From Evansella sp. AB-P1 (GTDB lineage: Bacteria; Bacillota; Bacilli; Bacillales; Salisediminibacteriaceae), in NCBI RefSeq assembly GCF_029688925.1, contig NZ_JARUKY010000009.1:62001-126000 (forward strand): a DNA stretch of 64,000 bases. The letters are read 5' to 3'. Shown piece by piece: positions 1 to 8,874 of this stretch; position 1 is the stretch's first letter; every line of letters begins with the position of its first letter. A model generated the notes under the pieces. It searched no databases. It had not been told where the DNA came from and saw nothing but the letters and a program-made list of their open reading frames with translations. The translations under genes were made by a program, and so were the position numbers.

Positions 1-1263
1 ATTTCGGCAGCAACAGGGGCAATGGCCTTACTTATGATCACTCTTGTTGCTGAGCATGGTTTAGAATATTTACTTGCTGCAACTATTTTAACTGGGGTAC
101 TTCAAATACTATTTGGAGTATTCAAACTTGCTAGTTTTATGAAATTTATTCCCAGGTCTGTAATGATTGGGTTTGTAAATGCATTAGCAATTCTTATTTT
201 CACTTCACAACTTCAACATTTTGTTGATGAAACATGGATCATGTATGCTCTTGTAGCTTTAACTTTAGTCATTATTTATGGGTTACCTAAGTTTACAAAA
301 GCGGTCCCTTCTACATTAGTTGCTATTATTGTTGTAACTGCTATAGCAATAACGATGAATTTTGGAGTTAGAACGGTGGGAGATATGGGGGCATTACCTG
401 CAACACTACCTATTTTTGCACTACCAAATATACCGTTAACTTTTGAAACGTTAATGATTATTTTTCCATATGCATTAGCACTTGCTATCGTTGGTTTACT
501 AGAATCTTTATTAACGGCATCCATAGTAGATGATATGACTGATACAGAAAGTAATAAAAATAAAGAAAGCCGTGGGCAAGGTATTGCCAATGTTGTTAGT
601 GGTTGTTTTGGTGGTATGGCTGGTTGTGCGATGATCGGGCAATCTGTTATTAATGTAAAATCAGGTGGTAGAGGAAGACTATCGTGTTTAGTTGCTGGAT
701 TATTTCTCATCATCTTAATTCTAGCCTTAGGAAACGTTGTGGTACAAATTCCAATGGCAGCACTTGCTGGTGTTATGATCATGGTGTCCATTGGTACGTT
801 TGACTGGAACTCATTAATGAATATTCACAAAATACCACGAACAGATGCTATTGTCATGGTAGTGACTGTTGGAACTGTTGTTTATACACACGACCTTGCA
901 CAAGGTGTTTTAGCTGGTGTCGTTTTGAGTGCCATTTTCTTCGCATGGAAAATGTCTAAAGTTAAGGTGGAATCTGTATTATCTACTGACAAGACTGAAA
1001 AGACATATTATGTTACAGGCCAATTGTTTTTCGCATCTGTCACAGAATTTTTAGAGAAAATTAATTACAATGACAATGTAACTAAGGTTATAATTGATGT
1101 ATCTCAAGCTCATCTATGGGATGATTCAGCAGTAGGTGCCATAGACAAAATTGAATCCAAATTCGAACAGAGGCATGTGACTGTTGAAATTCGTGGGTTA
1201 AATAAGGAAAGCTCTAAGTTACTAGACAAAATCGGTGGATTAAGTAAGGCATCAGGACATTAA
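1..1263 (+). CDS. SulP-family anion transporter with STAS domain, 5' end cut by window
   Basis: The reading frame is open from base 1, so the first ATG at 22 is internal and the N-terminal part lies outside the window. What remains is a chain of hydrophobic transmembrane segments with SulP-like features, including an [11 protein letters not shown] stretch and a Gly-rich [15 protein letters not shown] region. A soluble C-terminal STAS domain of about 90 residues follows ([19 protein letters not shown]). SulP proteins move sulfate, bicarbonate or dicarboxylates across the cytoplasmic membrane; the substrate cannot be read here. A terminator follows and then a universal stress protein gene, a pairing common in Bacillaceae. 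The family is secure; the substrate is unknown. Confidence 0.9.
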   Translation: MSAATGAMALLMITLVAEHGLEYLLAATILTGVLQILFGVFKLASFMKFIPRSVMIGFVNALAILIFTSQLQHFVDETWIMYALVALTLVIIYGLPKFTKAVPSTLVAIIVVTAIAITMNFGVRTVGDMGALPATLPIFALPNIPLTFETLMIIFPYALALAIVGLLESLLTASIVDDMTDTESNKNKESRGQGIANVVSGCFGGMAGCAMIGQSVINVKSGGRGRLSCLVAGLFLIILILALGNVVVQIPMAALAGVMIMVSIGTFDWNSLMNIHKIPRTDAIVMVVTVGTVVYTHDLAQGVLAGVVLSAIFFAWKMSKVKVESVLSTDKTEKTYYVTGQLFFASVTEFLEKINYNDNVTKVIIDVSQAHLWDDSAVGAIDKIESKFEQRHVTVEIRGLNKESSKLLDKIGGLSKASGH

Positions 1264-1272
1264 ATTTATAGT

Positions 1273-1327
1273 AAAAATAGCTTCTCTAATAGAGTTGGTT
1301 AACGCTAACCCTCGAGAAGCTATTTTT
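1273..1327 (+). terminator. Hairpin after the SulP gene
   Basis: A 14-base arm at 1273-1286 pairs with 1314-1327 and ends in a run of T. A second hairpin (GGTTA/TAACC, 1297-1310) sits in the loop. It lies 9 bases after the SulP stop and ends just before the usp ribosome binding site, so it may terminate or attenuate read-through into the next gene. Confidence 0.75.
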
Positions 1328-1349
1328 TATAAACTGAGGGGGAAATGAC

Positions 1350-1772
1350 ATGTTTTCAAATTTATTACTTGCAATTGATGGCTCTGATCACTCTTATCGT
1401 GCTGCAAAAAAAGCAATAGAATTAGGTAAATTATCTGGCGAAGCTACTGTTGAAATTTTATATGTTTTAGATGGTAGTAAATCCAAATCCGACGTTCTCC
1501 AATACGGTGATTCGGACTCAGCTACAAGAAGAAGAAAAGAAATGCTTCAACCATTCGAACAATTAATTAGGGAAGCCAATCTTACATATAAAACAACAAT
1601 CATTCTTGCAGGTACTCCTGCAGAATCCATTATTAAGCATGCTAATAACGGTGAGTATGATTGCCTGATTATTGGTAGTAGAGGACTAAGCACGGTACAG
1701 ACAATGATTTTAGGCAGTGTTAGTCACAAAGTTATGAAGTATGTTAAAGCACCTGTACTAATGGTCAAATAA
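1350..1772 (+). CDS. Universal stress protein, UspA family
   Basis: A 140-residue single-domain Usp protein, the usual size. It starts with the typical MFSNLLLAIDGSDHS strand and Asp. Near the C-terminus it has the ATP-binding pattern G-2x-G-9x-G-S (GSRGLSTVQTMILGSVS), so it probably belongs to the nucleotide-binding Usp subclass. The start is set by GAGGGGG about 8 bases upstream; another ATG five bases earlier is in a different frame. It is cytoplasmic and likely modulates stress physiology. Position next to a SulP transporter suggests co-regulation, although a hairpin separates the two genes. A strong terminator follows. Confidence 0.92.
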   Translation: MFSNLLLAIDGSDHSYRAAKKAIELGKLSGEATVEILYVLDGSKSKSDVLQYGDSDSATRRRKEMLQPFEQLIREANLTYKTTIILAGTPAESIIKHANNGEYDCLIIGSRGLSTVQTMILGSVSHKVMKYVKAPVLMVK

Positions 1773-1803
1773 TCAATTTTGTTAAGAAAAACATTATTGT
1801 ATT

Positions 1804-1839
1804 AAAAAAGTGATTTTCCAATTAGGAAATCACTTTTTT
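1804..1839 (+). terminator. Rho-independent terminator after usp
   Basis: A near-perfect hairpin (arms about 1804-1819 and 1825-1839, one bulged T) ends in TTTTTT. It is A-rich on the 5' side, so it may act in both directions. Confidence 0.85.
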
Positions 1840-1974
1840 GCTGCGTAAAAGAATAATATTGTTTTATTAGACATTTGATTTTTGCAGATGGCGCGAGAAA
1901 CTCCTAGAAAATGCTTTCACACCTATACTACAGAAGTCGTTCTTTGCTTCCTTGAAAGCTGAAGCATTATTGGA

Positions 1975-2056
1975 GTAAGGACGCCATTACGCTGTTGCCT
2001 ACAGGACATAGGCTGTACTTAGCTTAATTGGAGTGCCTTGCGATTTTCTTATTTGA
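1975..2056 (+). repeat. Dispersed structured repeat, copy 1
   Basis: This segment shares the core ATTACGC...TACAGGAC.TAGGCTGTACTTAG...AATTG.AG with 8768-8850 and, reversed, with about 48735-48810. In each copy ATTACGCC-like and GGCGTAAT-like arms can pair around a loop that holds ACAGGACGT. Here the arms read ATTACGCT and AGCTTAAT: the final C of the 5' arm and the first G of the 3' arm have both changed, which keeps that pair. It lies in a gene-poor interval (1840-2158) where I see no coding sequence. Confidence 0.6.
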
Positions 2057-2158
2057 AATGAAAGTTGTGGTTTAAACATGCACGTACAAGTAAAACCAAC
2101 ATAAGAATATTAGTGTCTCAAAATAATTCTGCATAGATCGAATATTGGGAGTGAAATT

Positions 2159-2287
2159 ATGCAAGAAGAAAATTACAAAATGGCAATTAGCGGACTCCTA
2201 CTAATCGGTTCCATTTTCTTTCTAATAGGTACGTTTCTTAATTTTACAAAGGATTTTAACAATGCAAATGGAAACGGTATTGGTTAG
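2159..2287 (+). CDS. Small single-span membrane protein (42 aa), unknown function
   Basis: The reading frame begins ATG CAA GAA GAA and ends TAG. It has a good ribosome binding site (GGGAG, 7 bases upstream). The product has a short charged N-terminus (MQEENYK), one hydrophobic span of about 20 residues (roughly residues 9-28), and a polar Asn/Gly-rich tail (NNANGNGIG). It is followed about 70 bases later by a strong terminator, so it could be a stand-alone transcript. I do not recognise the family. Topology is probably a single pass; the signal could also be a non-cleaved secretion signal. Small size leaves some chance that it is fortuitous. Confidence 0.5.
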   Translation: MQEENYKMAISGLLLIGSIFFLIGTFLNFTKDFNNANGNGIG

Positions 2288-2359
2288 CATAAGTTGTTTT
2301 TTAATTATTAATAATGATTCATGTTTAGGTAAAATCACCATACTCTCTTTACATGGAAC

Positions 2360-2404
2360 GAAGGTGTCCAAAAGCTTAACTTTTGGTGACACCTTCTTGT
2401 TTTT
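2360..2404. terminator. Strong hairpin terminator between convergent units
   Basis: GAAGGTGTC (2360-2368) pairs with GACACCTTC (2388-2396), and the inner CAAAAG pairs with CTTTTG. A T-rich tail follows on the plus strand. It lies between the small plus-strand gene and the end of the minus-strand MATE gene. Confidence 0.85.
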
Positions 2405-2467
2405 ATTACTGGAAGTAATCACAATAGCGCACCTATATTATTAAAAAGCAATTACTAGCTCATCTTC

Positions 2468-3868
2468 TTATGATGATACAACCTGTTGTTCAGGTGTTTG
2501 AATATCTCCATCCTCTGATGTGGACTTTATAAGAAAAAGTTTTCGATCCTTATATAAGAAGATGGCTGAGAGAGCAAATGATAAAACATCTGCTACAGGG
2601 AAAGCAATCCATACTCCTGCTACACCAAAGAAATGAGGAAGAATTAGAACTAATGGTATCAAGAAAAGTACCTGTCGTGACATAGATAATATCAAAGCTG
2701 GTTTCGCTTTCCCTAATGCTTGATATAATCCTCCACTTAACACTTGTATCCCAATTAAAATAGCAGCTAAAAACATAATGCGCATACCATCTGTCCCAGC
2801 TTGAATAACAGCTTCATCAGTAGTAAATAACTTCATAAACATGTCTGGGAAAACCATAATGATCACAAAAATGATGGCTGAATATAGTGTTACTAGCTTT
2901 ATCCCTAACCAAACAGTGTCTCTCAAACGTTCAAATTGCTTTGCACCATAATTATATCCAATAATCGGCTGCATTCCTTGAAGAATTCCCATCATAGGCA
3001 TTAACGTAAACATTAGTACACGTTGAACTATTCCAAACACACCTACATAAAATTCTCCACCGTATTGTATAAGCATTGCATTAATGGCAATCATCATCAC
3101 ACTACCTGCTACCTGTCGGAAAAACGCAGGTAATCCTATGACAATTACCTCTTTCATAAGATCAAAACGTAGTTTAAACTTGGAAAAGGAAAACGTGAGT
3201 GTGCTTTTTCCAGATAAAAAATACTTAATGATAACAAAAGTAACAGATGCCTGAGAAATAACCGTTGCAATTGCTGCACCTTGTACCCCTAAATTAAATC
3301 CATAAATAAAAATAGGACTTAAAATAATATTTAATACAGAAGGTATAATCATTGTCATCATTGCAAAACGAGAATTACCCTCAGAACGAATAATTGCATT
3401 GGTCGTAAAGGAAAAAGTGAAAAAGAAAGTCCCTATTAATATTGGGAACAAATAATCACTTGCATAAACAATAATATCCGGAGTAGCACCAAAAAGTCGA
3501 AGGAGTTGCTCTATAAAGATAAAAGCACCAATCATCCCTAAAACACTAAAGCCTAAAACCATAAATAATATATTTCCAAATACATTATTGGCATCTTCAC
3601 TCTTTTGTGCACCTAATCTACGAGAAATGACTGATGATCCACCAATTCCTAACGCTGCAGCAATAGCCATCATGATCATCATGATAGGGAAAGCAATTGT
3701 TACACCAGCAACTCCAGAAATTCCTACTGCGTGAGATATAAAAATGGTATCAACTACATTATATAGTGCCATAACAAACATCCCAATTATAGCTGGGATA
3801 GATAAGTCTTTTAATAATTTTGGAATTGATTCTGTTCCTAATCTTAAACTTTGCTGTTTTTGTTCCAT
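2468..3868 (-). CDS. MATE-family multidrug efflux transporter (MepA-like)
   Basis: A 466-residue polytopic protein with about 12 hydrophobic segments in two similar halves. Typical MATE features include the N-terminal LSIPAIIGMFVMALYNVVDT segment and a GMQPIIGYNYGAK motif after mid-protein. It exports cationic drugs or dyes in exchange for Na+ or H+ across the cytoplasmic membrane. The length fits the MepA branch (about 450 residues). A MarR-family gene ends 31 bases upstream on the same strand, reproducing the mepR-mepA arrangement of staphylococci, which supports regulated drug efflux. The C-terminal tail after the last helix is acidic and polar. The family is secure; the drug range is not visible. 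Confidence 0.93.
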   Translation of the reverse strand: MEQKQQSLRLGTESIPKLLKDLSIPAIIGMFVMALYNVVDTIFISHAVGISGVAGVTIAFPIMMIMMAIAAALGIGGSSVISRRLGAQKSEDANNVFGNILFMVLGFSVLGMIGAFIFIEQLLRLFGATPDIIVYASDYLFPILIGTFFFTFSFTTNAIIRSEGNSRFAMMTMIIPSVLNIILSPIFIYGFNLGVQGAAIATVISQASVTFVIIKYFLSGKSTLTFSFSKFKLRFDLMKEVIVIGLPAFFRQVAGSVMMIAINAMLIQYGGEFYVGVFGIVQRVLMFTLMPMMGILQGMQPIIGYNYGAKQFERLRDTVWLGIKLVTLYSAIIFVIIMVFPDMFMKLFTTDEAVIQAGTDGMRIMFLAAILIGIQVLSGGLYQALGKAKPALILSMSRQVLFLIPLVLILPHFFGVAGVWIAFPVADVLSFALSAIFLYKDRKLFLIKSTSEDGDIQTPEQQVVSS

Positions 3869-3899
3869 CGTTGCGCCTTCTTTCTATCTCATAATGCCC

Positions 3900-4340
3900 T
3901 TAATTTCTGTTGTAATTTTCCAAATTTCCTTTTAACCGTTTTAACCACATTATTAATAATTGTTGTTCTTCTATTGAAAACCCTGATAATAACTCTTCAT
4001 CCATATGCCCTATTTCCTCCATTAATTTCGTTTCCAGATTGTAGCCTTTTTCTGTTAATGAAATTAGTTTTGACCTACGATCTTCTAAACTATTTTTTTT
4101 CGTTATAAGTTCTTTTTTTTGCATTGAATCTATGATTCCATTCATTGTGGATGCTTGAATGTATAGTAGTCTTTGTAACTCAGATTGAAGCGAGTCACTA
4201 CGGTGTTTCAATAAATACAAAACCCGTGCCTGCGAAATAGTAAGGTCTAGCTTTGTAAGTTCCTTGTTATATCTATTTTCGATAAGATGAGCAACAACTG
4301 TAATATGATATCCCGCCATTTCATCTAACTGATTCTTCAA
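3900..4340 (-). CDS. MarR-family transcriptional regulator
   Basis: A 146-residue winged-helix regulator. The recognition region reads LDLTISQARVLYLLKHRSDS...ASTMNGIIDSMQKKELI, followed by the wing motif SLEDRRSKLISLTEKG that is diagnostic of MarR proteins. It is likely a dimeric repressor of itself and the MATE pump 31 bases downstream, released by pump substrates. The upstream region is very AT-rich with several overlapping TATATTA-like repeats that could hold the operator, but I cannot single one out. An Rrf2 or GntR assignment does not fit the wing motif. Confidence 0.92.
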   Translation of the reverse strand: MKNQLDEMAGYHITVVAHLIENRYNKELTKLDLTISQARVLYLLKHRSDSLQSELQRLLYIQASTMNGIIDSMQKKELITKKNSLEDRRSKLISLTEKGYNLETKLMEEIGHMDEELLSGFSIEEQQLLIMWLKRLKGNLENYNRN

Positions 4341-4511
4341 AATTACTTAGCCTCCTAAATAAATACTAACTATATATTAACAAAATATATTATATAAGCA
4401 CAGTATAAAATTATGTAAAACTTAATTTAAATTAGGTCACTAAACTTTCGTATAACTAAATAATAACCTTATAAAAGTGTACAGAGTATTATTGTTGGAA
4501 AAAGAAAAGAA

Positions 4512-4548
4512 GGAGTACTCAAAGCTTCATAGCTTTTGAGTTACCTCC
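4512..4548 (-). terminator. Terminator for the small minus-strand gene
   Basis: Arms GGAG.TACTCAAAGCT and AGCTTTTGAGTTACCTCC form a hairpin with loop TCAT. Read on the minus strand it is followed by TTCTTTTCTTTTT. It lies just downstream of the stop at 4567. Confidence 0.75.
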
Positions 4549-4566
4549 CTCTTTGTTCATTCCATA

Positions 4567-4902
4567 TTAATGACAATATGCTAAACCATATACGTCAAAT
4601 TGTCCTGTAACATCTAGGATAAATGAAATTTCATCATCTTCATTTAATCGAAGAGCAACTTCATATGTTTTATCTTCCTTCTTATCAATTAGACTCAGAG
4701 CAAATCGATCCTCTTCATCCCAATAATCAACAGAGTCTATTGTTAAGTCATCTTTAGAGATGGTATACTCATCTACGATAAAATCTATTCCGTGCTCTGC
4801 TGCAGCTTCATATTCTTTAGGCATACTTCCACCAATCCAAACCCAGCTAAAAACTCCTACAATCAGTACAGCTATAAAAGGAAGAGTTAAATACCGTTTC
4901 AT
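4567..4902 (-). CDS. Hypothetical exported or membrane-anchored acidic protein (111 aa)
   Basis: The N-terminus (MKRYLTLPFIAVLIVGVFSWVWIGG) is a signal or anchor helix with a positive start and no lipobox Cys. The remaining 85 residues are strongly acidic and look like a small folded extracytoplasmic domain. A GGAGGGG ribosome binding site precedes the ATG. It has its own terminator and lies between MarR-MATE and a c-di-GMP gene, with no operon partner. I do not recognise the family; no catalytic motif is visible. Confidence 0.7.
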   Translation of the reverse strand: MKRYLTLPFIAVLIVGVFSWVWIGGSMPKEYEAAAEHGIDFIVDEYTISKDDLTIDSVDYWDEEDRFALSLIDKKEDKTYEVALRLNEDDEISFILDVTGQFDVYGLAYCH

Positions 4903-5101
4903 TACCCATCCCCTCCAATCGTTAATATTCCTTTGTTATCTTCTATTATAATAGGGTTTATTGAAAATGTGTACCATTTCCAACTATTTTTATAGGAAAA
5001 AGATACATTAATACTAAATGAATGAATTTACTGACTGATCAATAAGACCTATCCGTTTTATTTTTATGCAAAACACCGTTGATTAGAATTGTTGATTTAC
5101 G

Positions 5102-7390
5102 TTATTGTTTTGTTATATTTTCACTCAAAATAAGTAGACACTCATCCGCACGTACTGGTGGGCTAAAGAAATAGCCTTGTATATTAATACTATACTTTGA
5201 CAAATAATGATATTGCTTTAAATTTTCCACACCTTCTGCTACAACTTCAATATTTAGTTTTTTACATAATTCAATCATTCCTGATAATAAGGCAAGGTCA
5301 AAAGAATGATTAGGAATATCTTTAATAAAAATTCTATCAATCTTTAACTGATCAACACATAGCTCCTTTAAATACATTAGTGATGATAGGCCCGTCCCAA
5401 AATCATCTAATGATACTTTTACACCTAAGTCATTTAATTTTGAAGTGAACGCTATTAATTTGTCAAAATATGTACTTACATCACTTTCTGTGATCTCCAA
5501 ATGCAAAAGAGATGGTGGAAAATCATATTTTTGTAGCTGTTCATTAACTTCCATGATAAACTTTTGATTTATTAATTGTGTTTTAGATACATTAATTGAA
5601 ACAAAAATATTGTGATGCCCAGCATCATGCCATTCTTTAACCTGTTTAAGAGCATCTCTCAATACCCAGTCTCCAATTTTCGGCATTATTCCTAGTTCTT
5701 CAGCTAATGAAATAAATTCTGATGGAGGTATGAGGCCTTTTGTTGGATGTTCCCATCTTATTAAAGCTTCAACACCAATAATTTTTTTATTTTCCCCATT
5801 AATTATTGGTTGATAAAACAACACTAATTCATTATTACTTATAGCTTGCCTCAGGTCGTTTTCTAGAATAAAATTATTTTTGAAATAAGCTAACTCTGAA
5901 ATATCTTTATAATAAACATAATGGTTCTTGCCTGCTCGCTTTGCTTCATACATAGCAATATCAGCATTTTGAATTAATTTCTGTGCATTATTTGTGTCAT
6001 AAGGATATTCACTTATTCCAATGCTTGTTGTTATTTCAAAATCCATTGAAGCAATTTGTATCGGATTTGATATTTTTTCTAATAATTTATGACACTTACC
6101 TACAACCTCAATAGTATCATGGTTATTTAAAATTATAACGAACTCGTCTCCTCCCCATCTGGCTAGTATGTTCTCTTTTGATAAACTAGCCTTCATTCTA
6201 CCTACAATTTCTTTAAGTAACGCATCTCCAATATGATGTCCTAATGTATCATTAATACGTTTAAACAAATCAATATCTAAAAATAAAACAGCTAGTCTTA
6301 CTTCTTGGTTCTCCTCAATAAGGTTCCTGAGCTTATCCATAAAATATTTTCTATTGGGAATTCCCGTTAAATCATCTGTTAGTGCCATAAGCTTTATTTC
6401 ATTCTGTGATTCATCTAGCGAATGTAACATTCGATTTATTCCAGTTTCTAATTCAGCGATCTCGTCCTTTCCATTCACCTTTATCCTTTTCTTTAAATCT
6501 TTCGTCTCCTGGATATAGCGAAGGTCACGAGAGATATTAGATAACTTAGATAATACTTGCTTATCTAAAAAAAATAATATTGTAGCTATGAATAAAAGAG
6601 AAACTAATCCATACGTTGTGTAAAAAAAACGTAGACTTTCTTTTCCCTTGCTGTATATATGACGGTCAATGGTGAAATAAAATTCCCCATGAGAAGATGA
6701 ATTTATATAAGGTATGTAAATTGATCCTTTCACATAATTTTCCTCTTGGAAAGTTATTTCATTGTTATGCATTGGCTTATCTTCACTATTTGTTAACTCA
6801 ATAGGTAACTGTACAACATTTTCCATTCTTTGGACAAAGTCATCACTTAATAACAACCCCATTATAAGGGTCCCATTTGATAAGCCTTCTTCTGAGCTAA
6901 GATGCGTAGGATAAGTTGCAAGTAAAATTGACTCATTTCCGCCTTTTAAAAACACTGTTTCTCGTCGATTATGAAACCTTTGCAAATCTGCAGGATTTAT
7001 TATGTTATATAAATTGAAATACTTACCTTCTACGTGGTTAAACCCTTTATCGTAAACTCTATTTCCCTTCTTATCATAATAAATAACAAAATCAATCTTA
7101 TTCGTAATAAAAGTATCATCTACCCAATTACTAACAATGTACCGTTGATTATTCGTTTGAATAAATTCATACGTATCATCCCATACAGCATAATCTCTTA
7201 CGATACTTTCTAACCTTTCTTCCTCACTTTGGATAGCATTTTCAACTCTTTGGATGTTCTCTTCCATTAACTCCATTTCAATTTCAACATATTGTTCTAT
7301 TAACGTAGGATTGATCAATAAAAAGAAAAGAGTAAGTAAAGTAATAATACTAATCAGAACAACAGATATTACTTTTATCTTAAGCTTCAT
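5102..7390 (-). CDS. Membrane c-di-GMP enzyme: CHASE4-HAMP-GGDEF-EAL
   Basis: A 762-residue protein. A first transmembrane helix (residues 5-27) and a second (about 257-275) bracket an extracellular CHASE4-type sensor domain (DYAVWDDTYEFI, WVDDTFITNKIDF). A HAMP-like linker follows, then a GGDEF domain (motif GGDEF at 413-417) and an EAL domain (EAL at 541-543, LHLEITES, DDFGTGLSSL, AEGVEN). Both active-site signatures are intact, so both diguanylate cyclase and phosphodiesterase activity are possible. No RxxD inhibitory site is seen five residues before GGDEF. It is monocistronic. The sensed ligand is unknown. It is one of two GGDEF-EAL proteins within 8 kb. Confidence 0.93.
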   Translation of the reverse strand: MKLKIKVISVVLISIITLLTLFFLLINPTLIEQYVEIEMELMEENIQRVENAIQSEEERLESIVRDYAVWDDTYEFIQTNNQRYIVSNWVDDTFITNKIDFVIYYDKKGNRVYDKGFNHVEGKYFNLYNIINPADLQRFHNRRETVFLKGGNESILLATYPTHLSSEEGLSNGTLIMGLLLSDDFVQRMENVVQLPIELTNSEDKPMHNNEITFQEENYVKGSIYIPYINSSSHGEFYFTIDRHIYSKGKESLRFFYTTYGLVSLLFIATILFFLDKQVLSKLSNISRDLRYIQETKDLKKRIKVNGKDEIAELETGINRMLHSLDESQNEIKLMALTDDLTGIPNRKYFMDKLRNLIEENQEVRLAVLFLDIDLFKRINDTLGHHIGDALLKEIVGRMKASLSKENILARWGGDEFVIILNNHDTIEVVGKCHKLLEKISNPIQIASMDFEITTSIGISEYPYDTNNAQKLIQNADIAMYEAKRAGKNHYVYYKDISELAYFKNNFILENDLRQAISNNELVLFYQPIINGENKKIIGVEALIRWEHPTKGLIPPSEFISLAEELGIMPKIGDWVLRDALKQVKEWHDAGHHNIFVSINVSKTQLINQKFIMEVNEQLQKYDFPPSLLHLEITESDVSTYFDKLIAFTSKLNDLGVKVSLDDFGTGLSSLMYLKELCVDQLKIDRIFIKDIPNHSFDLALLSGMIELCKKLNIEVVAEGVENLKQYHYLSKYSINIQGYFFSPPVRADECLLILSENITKQ

Positions 7391-7612
7391 TCTAATACCA
7401 CCTTAAATAAATAGATTTACTTTTAAACAATTAACATCTGAAATTTACCTGAAATGTAAAATTACTAAATTACCCAATTCTATTTACCTATATCTAAAAG
7501 ATTAACTATTAACTACCATTTTATAGGGGTTTTTCTATTTTTTTATGGGTCTAACCTATCTGTTTTCTAATTTTCATACGAAAAATTTAATTAACGTTAA
7601 GATATTCAAAGC

Positions 7613-7656
7613 AAAAAAGCTGTTAGGAATAATTCTTCATCCCTAACAGCTTTTTT
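7613..7656 (-). terminator. Terminator after dps
   Basis: AAAAAAGCTGTTAGG (7613-7627) pairs with CCTAACAGCTTTTTT (7642-7656). Read on the minus strand it follows the dps stop and ends in six T. It could also work from the other side. Confidence 0.88.
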
Positions 7657-7670
7657 CATTTCTTCATTTT

Positions 7671-8132
7671 CTAATGTGCTTTTACTAATGATTTATCTAA
7701 ATATGCCTGAAGCATCCAACTTTGTTTTTCAAGAGAGCCTTTTAAACCGATAAACAAATCTGCAGTTGGATGATCATTTTCATTCTCTGCCGCTTCAATT
7801 ACTTCACTTAACTCATTACTTAATTGTTCGAAATCTTTAGCTAATAATTCAACCATATCTACTGCTGTTTCTTCCCCTTTTGCTTCCTCTAAGGTTGTAT
7901 TATCTAAATATTCCCGTAGAGTTGAAATTGGTTTTCCACCAATCGTTAAAATTCTTTCTGCTAACTCATCAATAGTTCCTGCTACTTCGTTATAAATCTC
8001 TTCAAATTTTTCATGAAGAACAAAAAAGTCAGGTCCTTTTACAAACCAGTGATAATGATGGAGCTTTGTATTCAATACATTCCAATTAGCTAATTGTACA
8101 TTCATTTTGTTGATTAAATTTTGTTTTGTCAT
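7671..8132 (-). CDS. dps: Dps-family ferritin-like DNA-protection protein
   Basis: A 153-residue protein of typical Dps length. It contains the intersubunit ferroxidase signature: His28 in HHYHWFVKGPDFF, then LHEKFEEIYNEVAGTIDELAERI with His40 and Glu44. Dps dodecamers oxidise Fe(II) with hydrogen peroxide, store the iron and shield DNA. Its promoter overlaps a perfect PerR box, as for mrgA in B. subtilis, so induction by peroxide is expected (established family knowledge plus the site seen). The ribosome binding site is AGGGGAG. It is monocistronic with a strong terminator. Confidence 0.95.
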   Translation of the reverse strand: MTKQNLINKMNVQLANWNVLNTKLHHYHWFVKGPDFFVLHEKFEEIYNEVAGTIDELAERILTIGGKPISTLREYLDNTTLEEAKGEETAVDMVELLAKDFEQLSNELSEVIEAAENENDHPTADLFIGLKGSLEKQSWMLQAYLDKSLVKAH

Positions 8133-8176
8133 TTCTCTTACACTCCCCTTATTTTCTTCGCTTTTATTATAATTAT

Positions 8177-8221
8177 ATTTTATATTATATAATAATTATT
8201 GTCAATTTATAATTATTATAA
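8177..8221 (-). promoter_or_regulatory. dps promoter with perfect PerR box
   Basis: On the minus strand TTGACA (8205-8200) and TAAAAT (8182-8177) are separated by exactly 17 bases. TTATAATTATTATAA at 8207-8221 equals the B. subtilis PerR consensus (TTATAATNATTATAA) and abuts the -35 element. A second, imperfect box lies inside the spacer. This predicts repression by metal-loaded PerR and release on peroxide. Confidence 0.9.
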
Positions 8222-8767
8222 ATAACGAAATATCTAAGTGTATTATAACCATTTGTTTAATAAGTCTTGCATCGTTCTTTAATATTTATGTAAATGTCGA
8301 TGGGTCCCACAGCTACTATTCATTATCACTTTTGATCATACGGATCTTGAGAAATAACATTTACAAATATGAGTTCCATTCCAGTTAAAAAAATTATTAC
8401 TATATTTCCAACAAAAGAGTGTTTTTTTATTAGAAAAGTATATAATTGCTTTTAATCTACAAACTATATTATAGTTCTTTATTTTTAATAATTACAAATA
8501 AAAACACATATTTTTTGTAACTTTTTTCTTTTTAAACCCTATGTACACAGTGTTTATATACTTAATTTCCGTTTTTCATTTGTCCCTTCATTATCATTTG
8601 TATCTAAAATTATCAATAATACTTTTCACATAAGAAACTTTCTGTTACGAACATTTTCTAGAACATCATTTATAATAGCCAAACAAAAATAACCATAATA
8701 AGGAATCTATGGTTATTTTTTAAAAGATAAGAAAGTATAAAATTTCCATTCTACGTAAGTTATCTAG
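8222..8767. other. Gene-free AT-rich interval
   Basis: I see no credible coding sequence on either strand. The only clear structure is a hairpin at 8685-8720 (AAAAATAACCAT / ATGGTTATTTTT) followed by T on the plus strand and preceded by A. It is a bidirectional terminator-like element with no adjacent gene that obviously needs it. Confidence 0.6.
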
Positions 8768-8850
8768 GAGACAGGATGTCGATATTACGCCGTTACATAC
8801 AGGACGTAGGCTGTACTTAGGCGGAATTGAGTCGCTTTGCGCTTTTCTTA
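8768..8850 (+). repeat. Dispersed structured repeat, copy 2
   Basis: The copy begins near AGGAGACAGGATGTCG and runs through ATTACGCC, TACAGGACGTAGGCTGTA and CTTAGGCGGAATTGAGTC. It matches 1975-2056 and the reverse of about 48735-48810. ATTACGCC can pair with GGCGGAAT (one mismatch), and TACAG can pair with CTGTA inside the loop. It ends in TTTTCTTATT, as does copy 1. It lies 3' of the binding-protein gene, so it would fall in that transcript's trailer, in antisense orientation. Confidence 0.65.
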
Positions 8851-8874
8851 TTACGTCACTATTTAACTTAAATT

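Noticed and set aside
8800-8850. Second c-di-GMP riboswitch suggested by CGCTTTGCGC near 8.83 kb
   Set aside because: The GEMM landmarks (GAAA-capped stem, ACGCAAAGCC, GGGTTGCC) are absent; the sequence belongs to the dispersed repeat instead.
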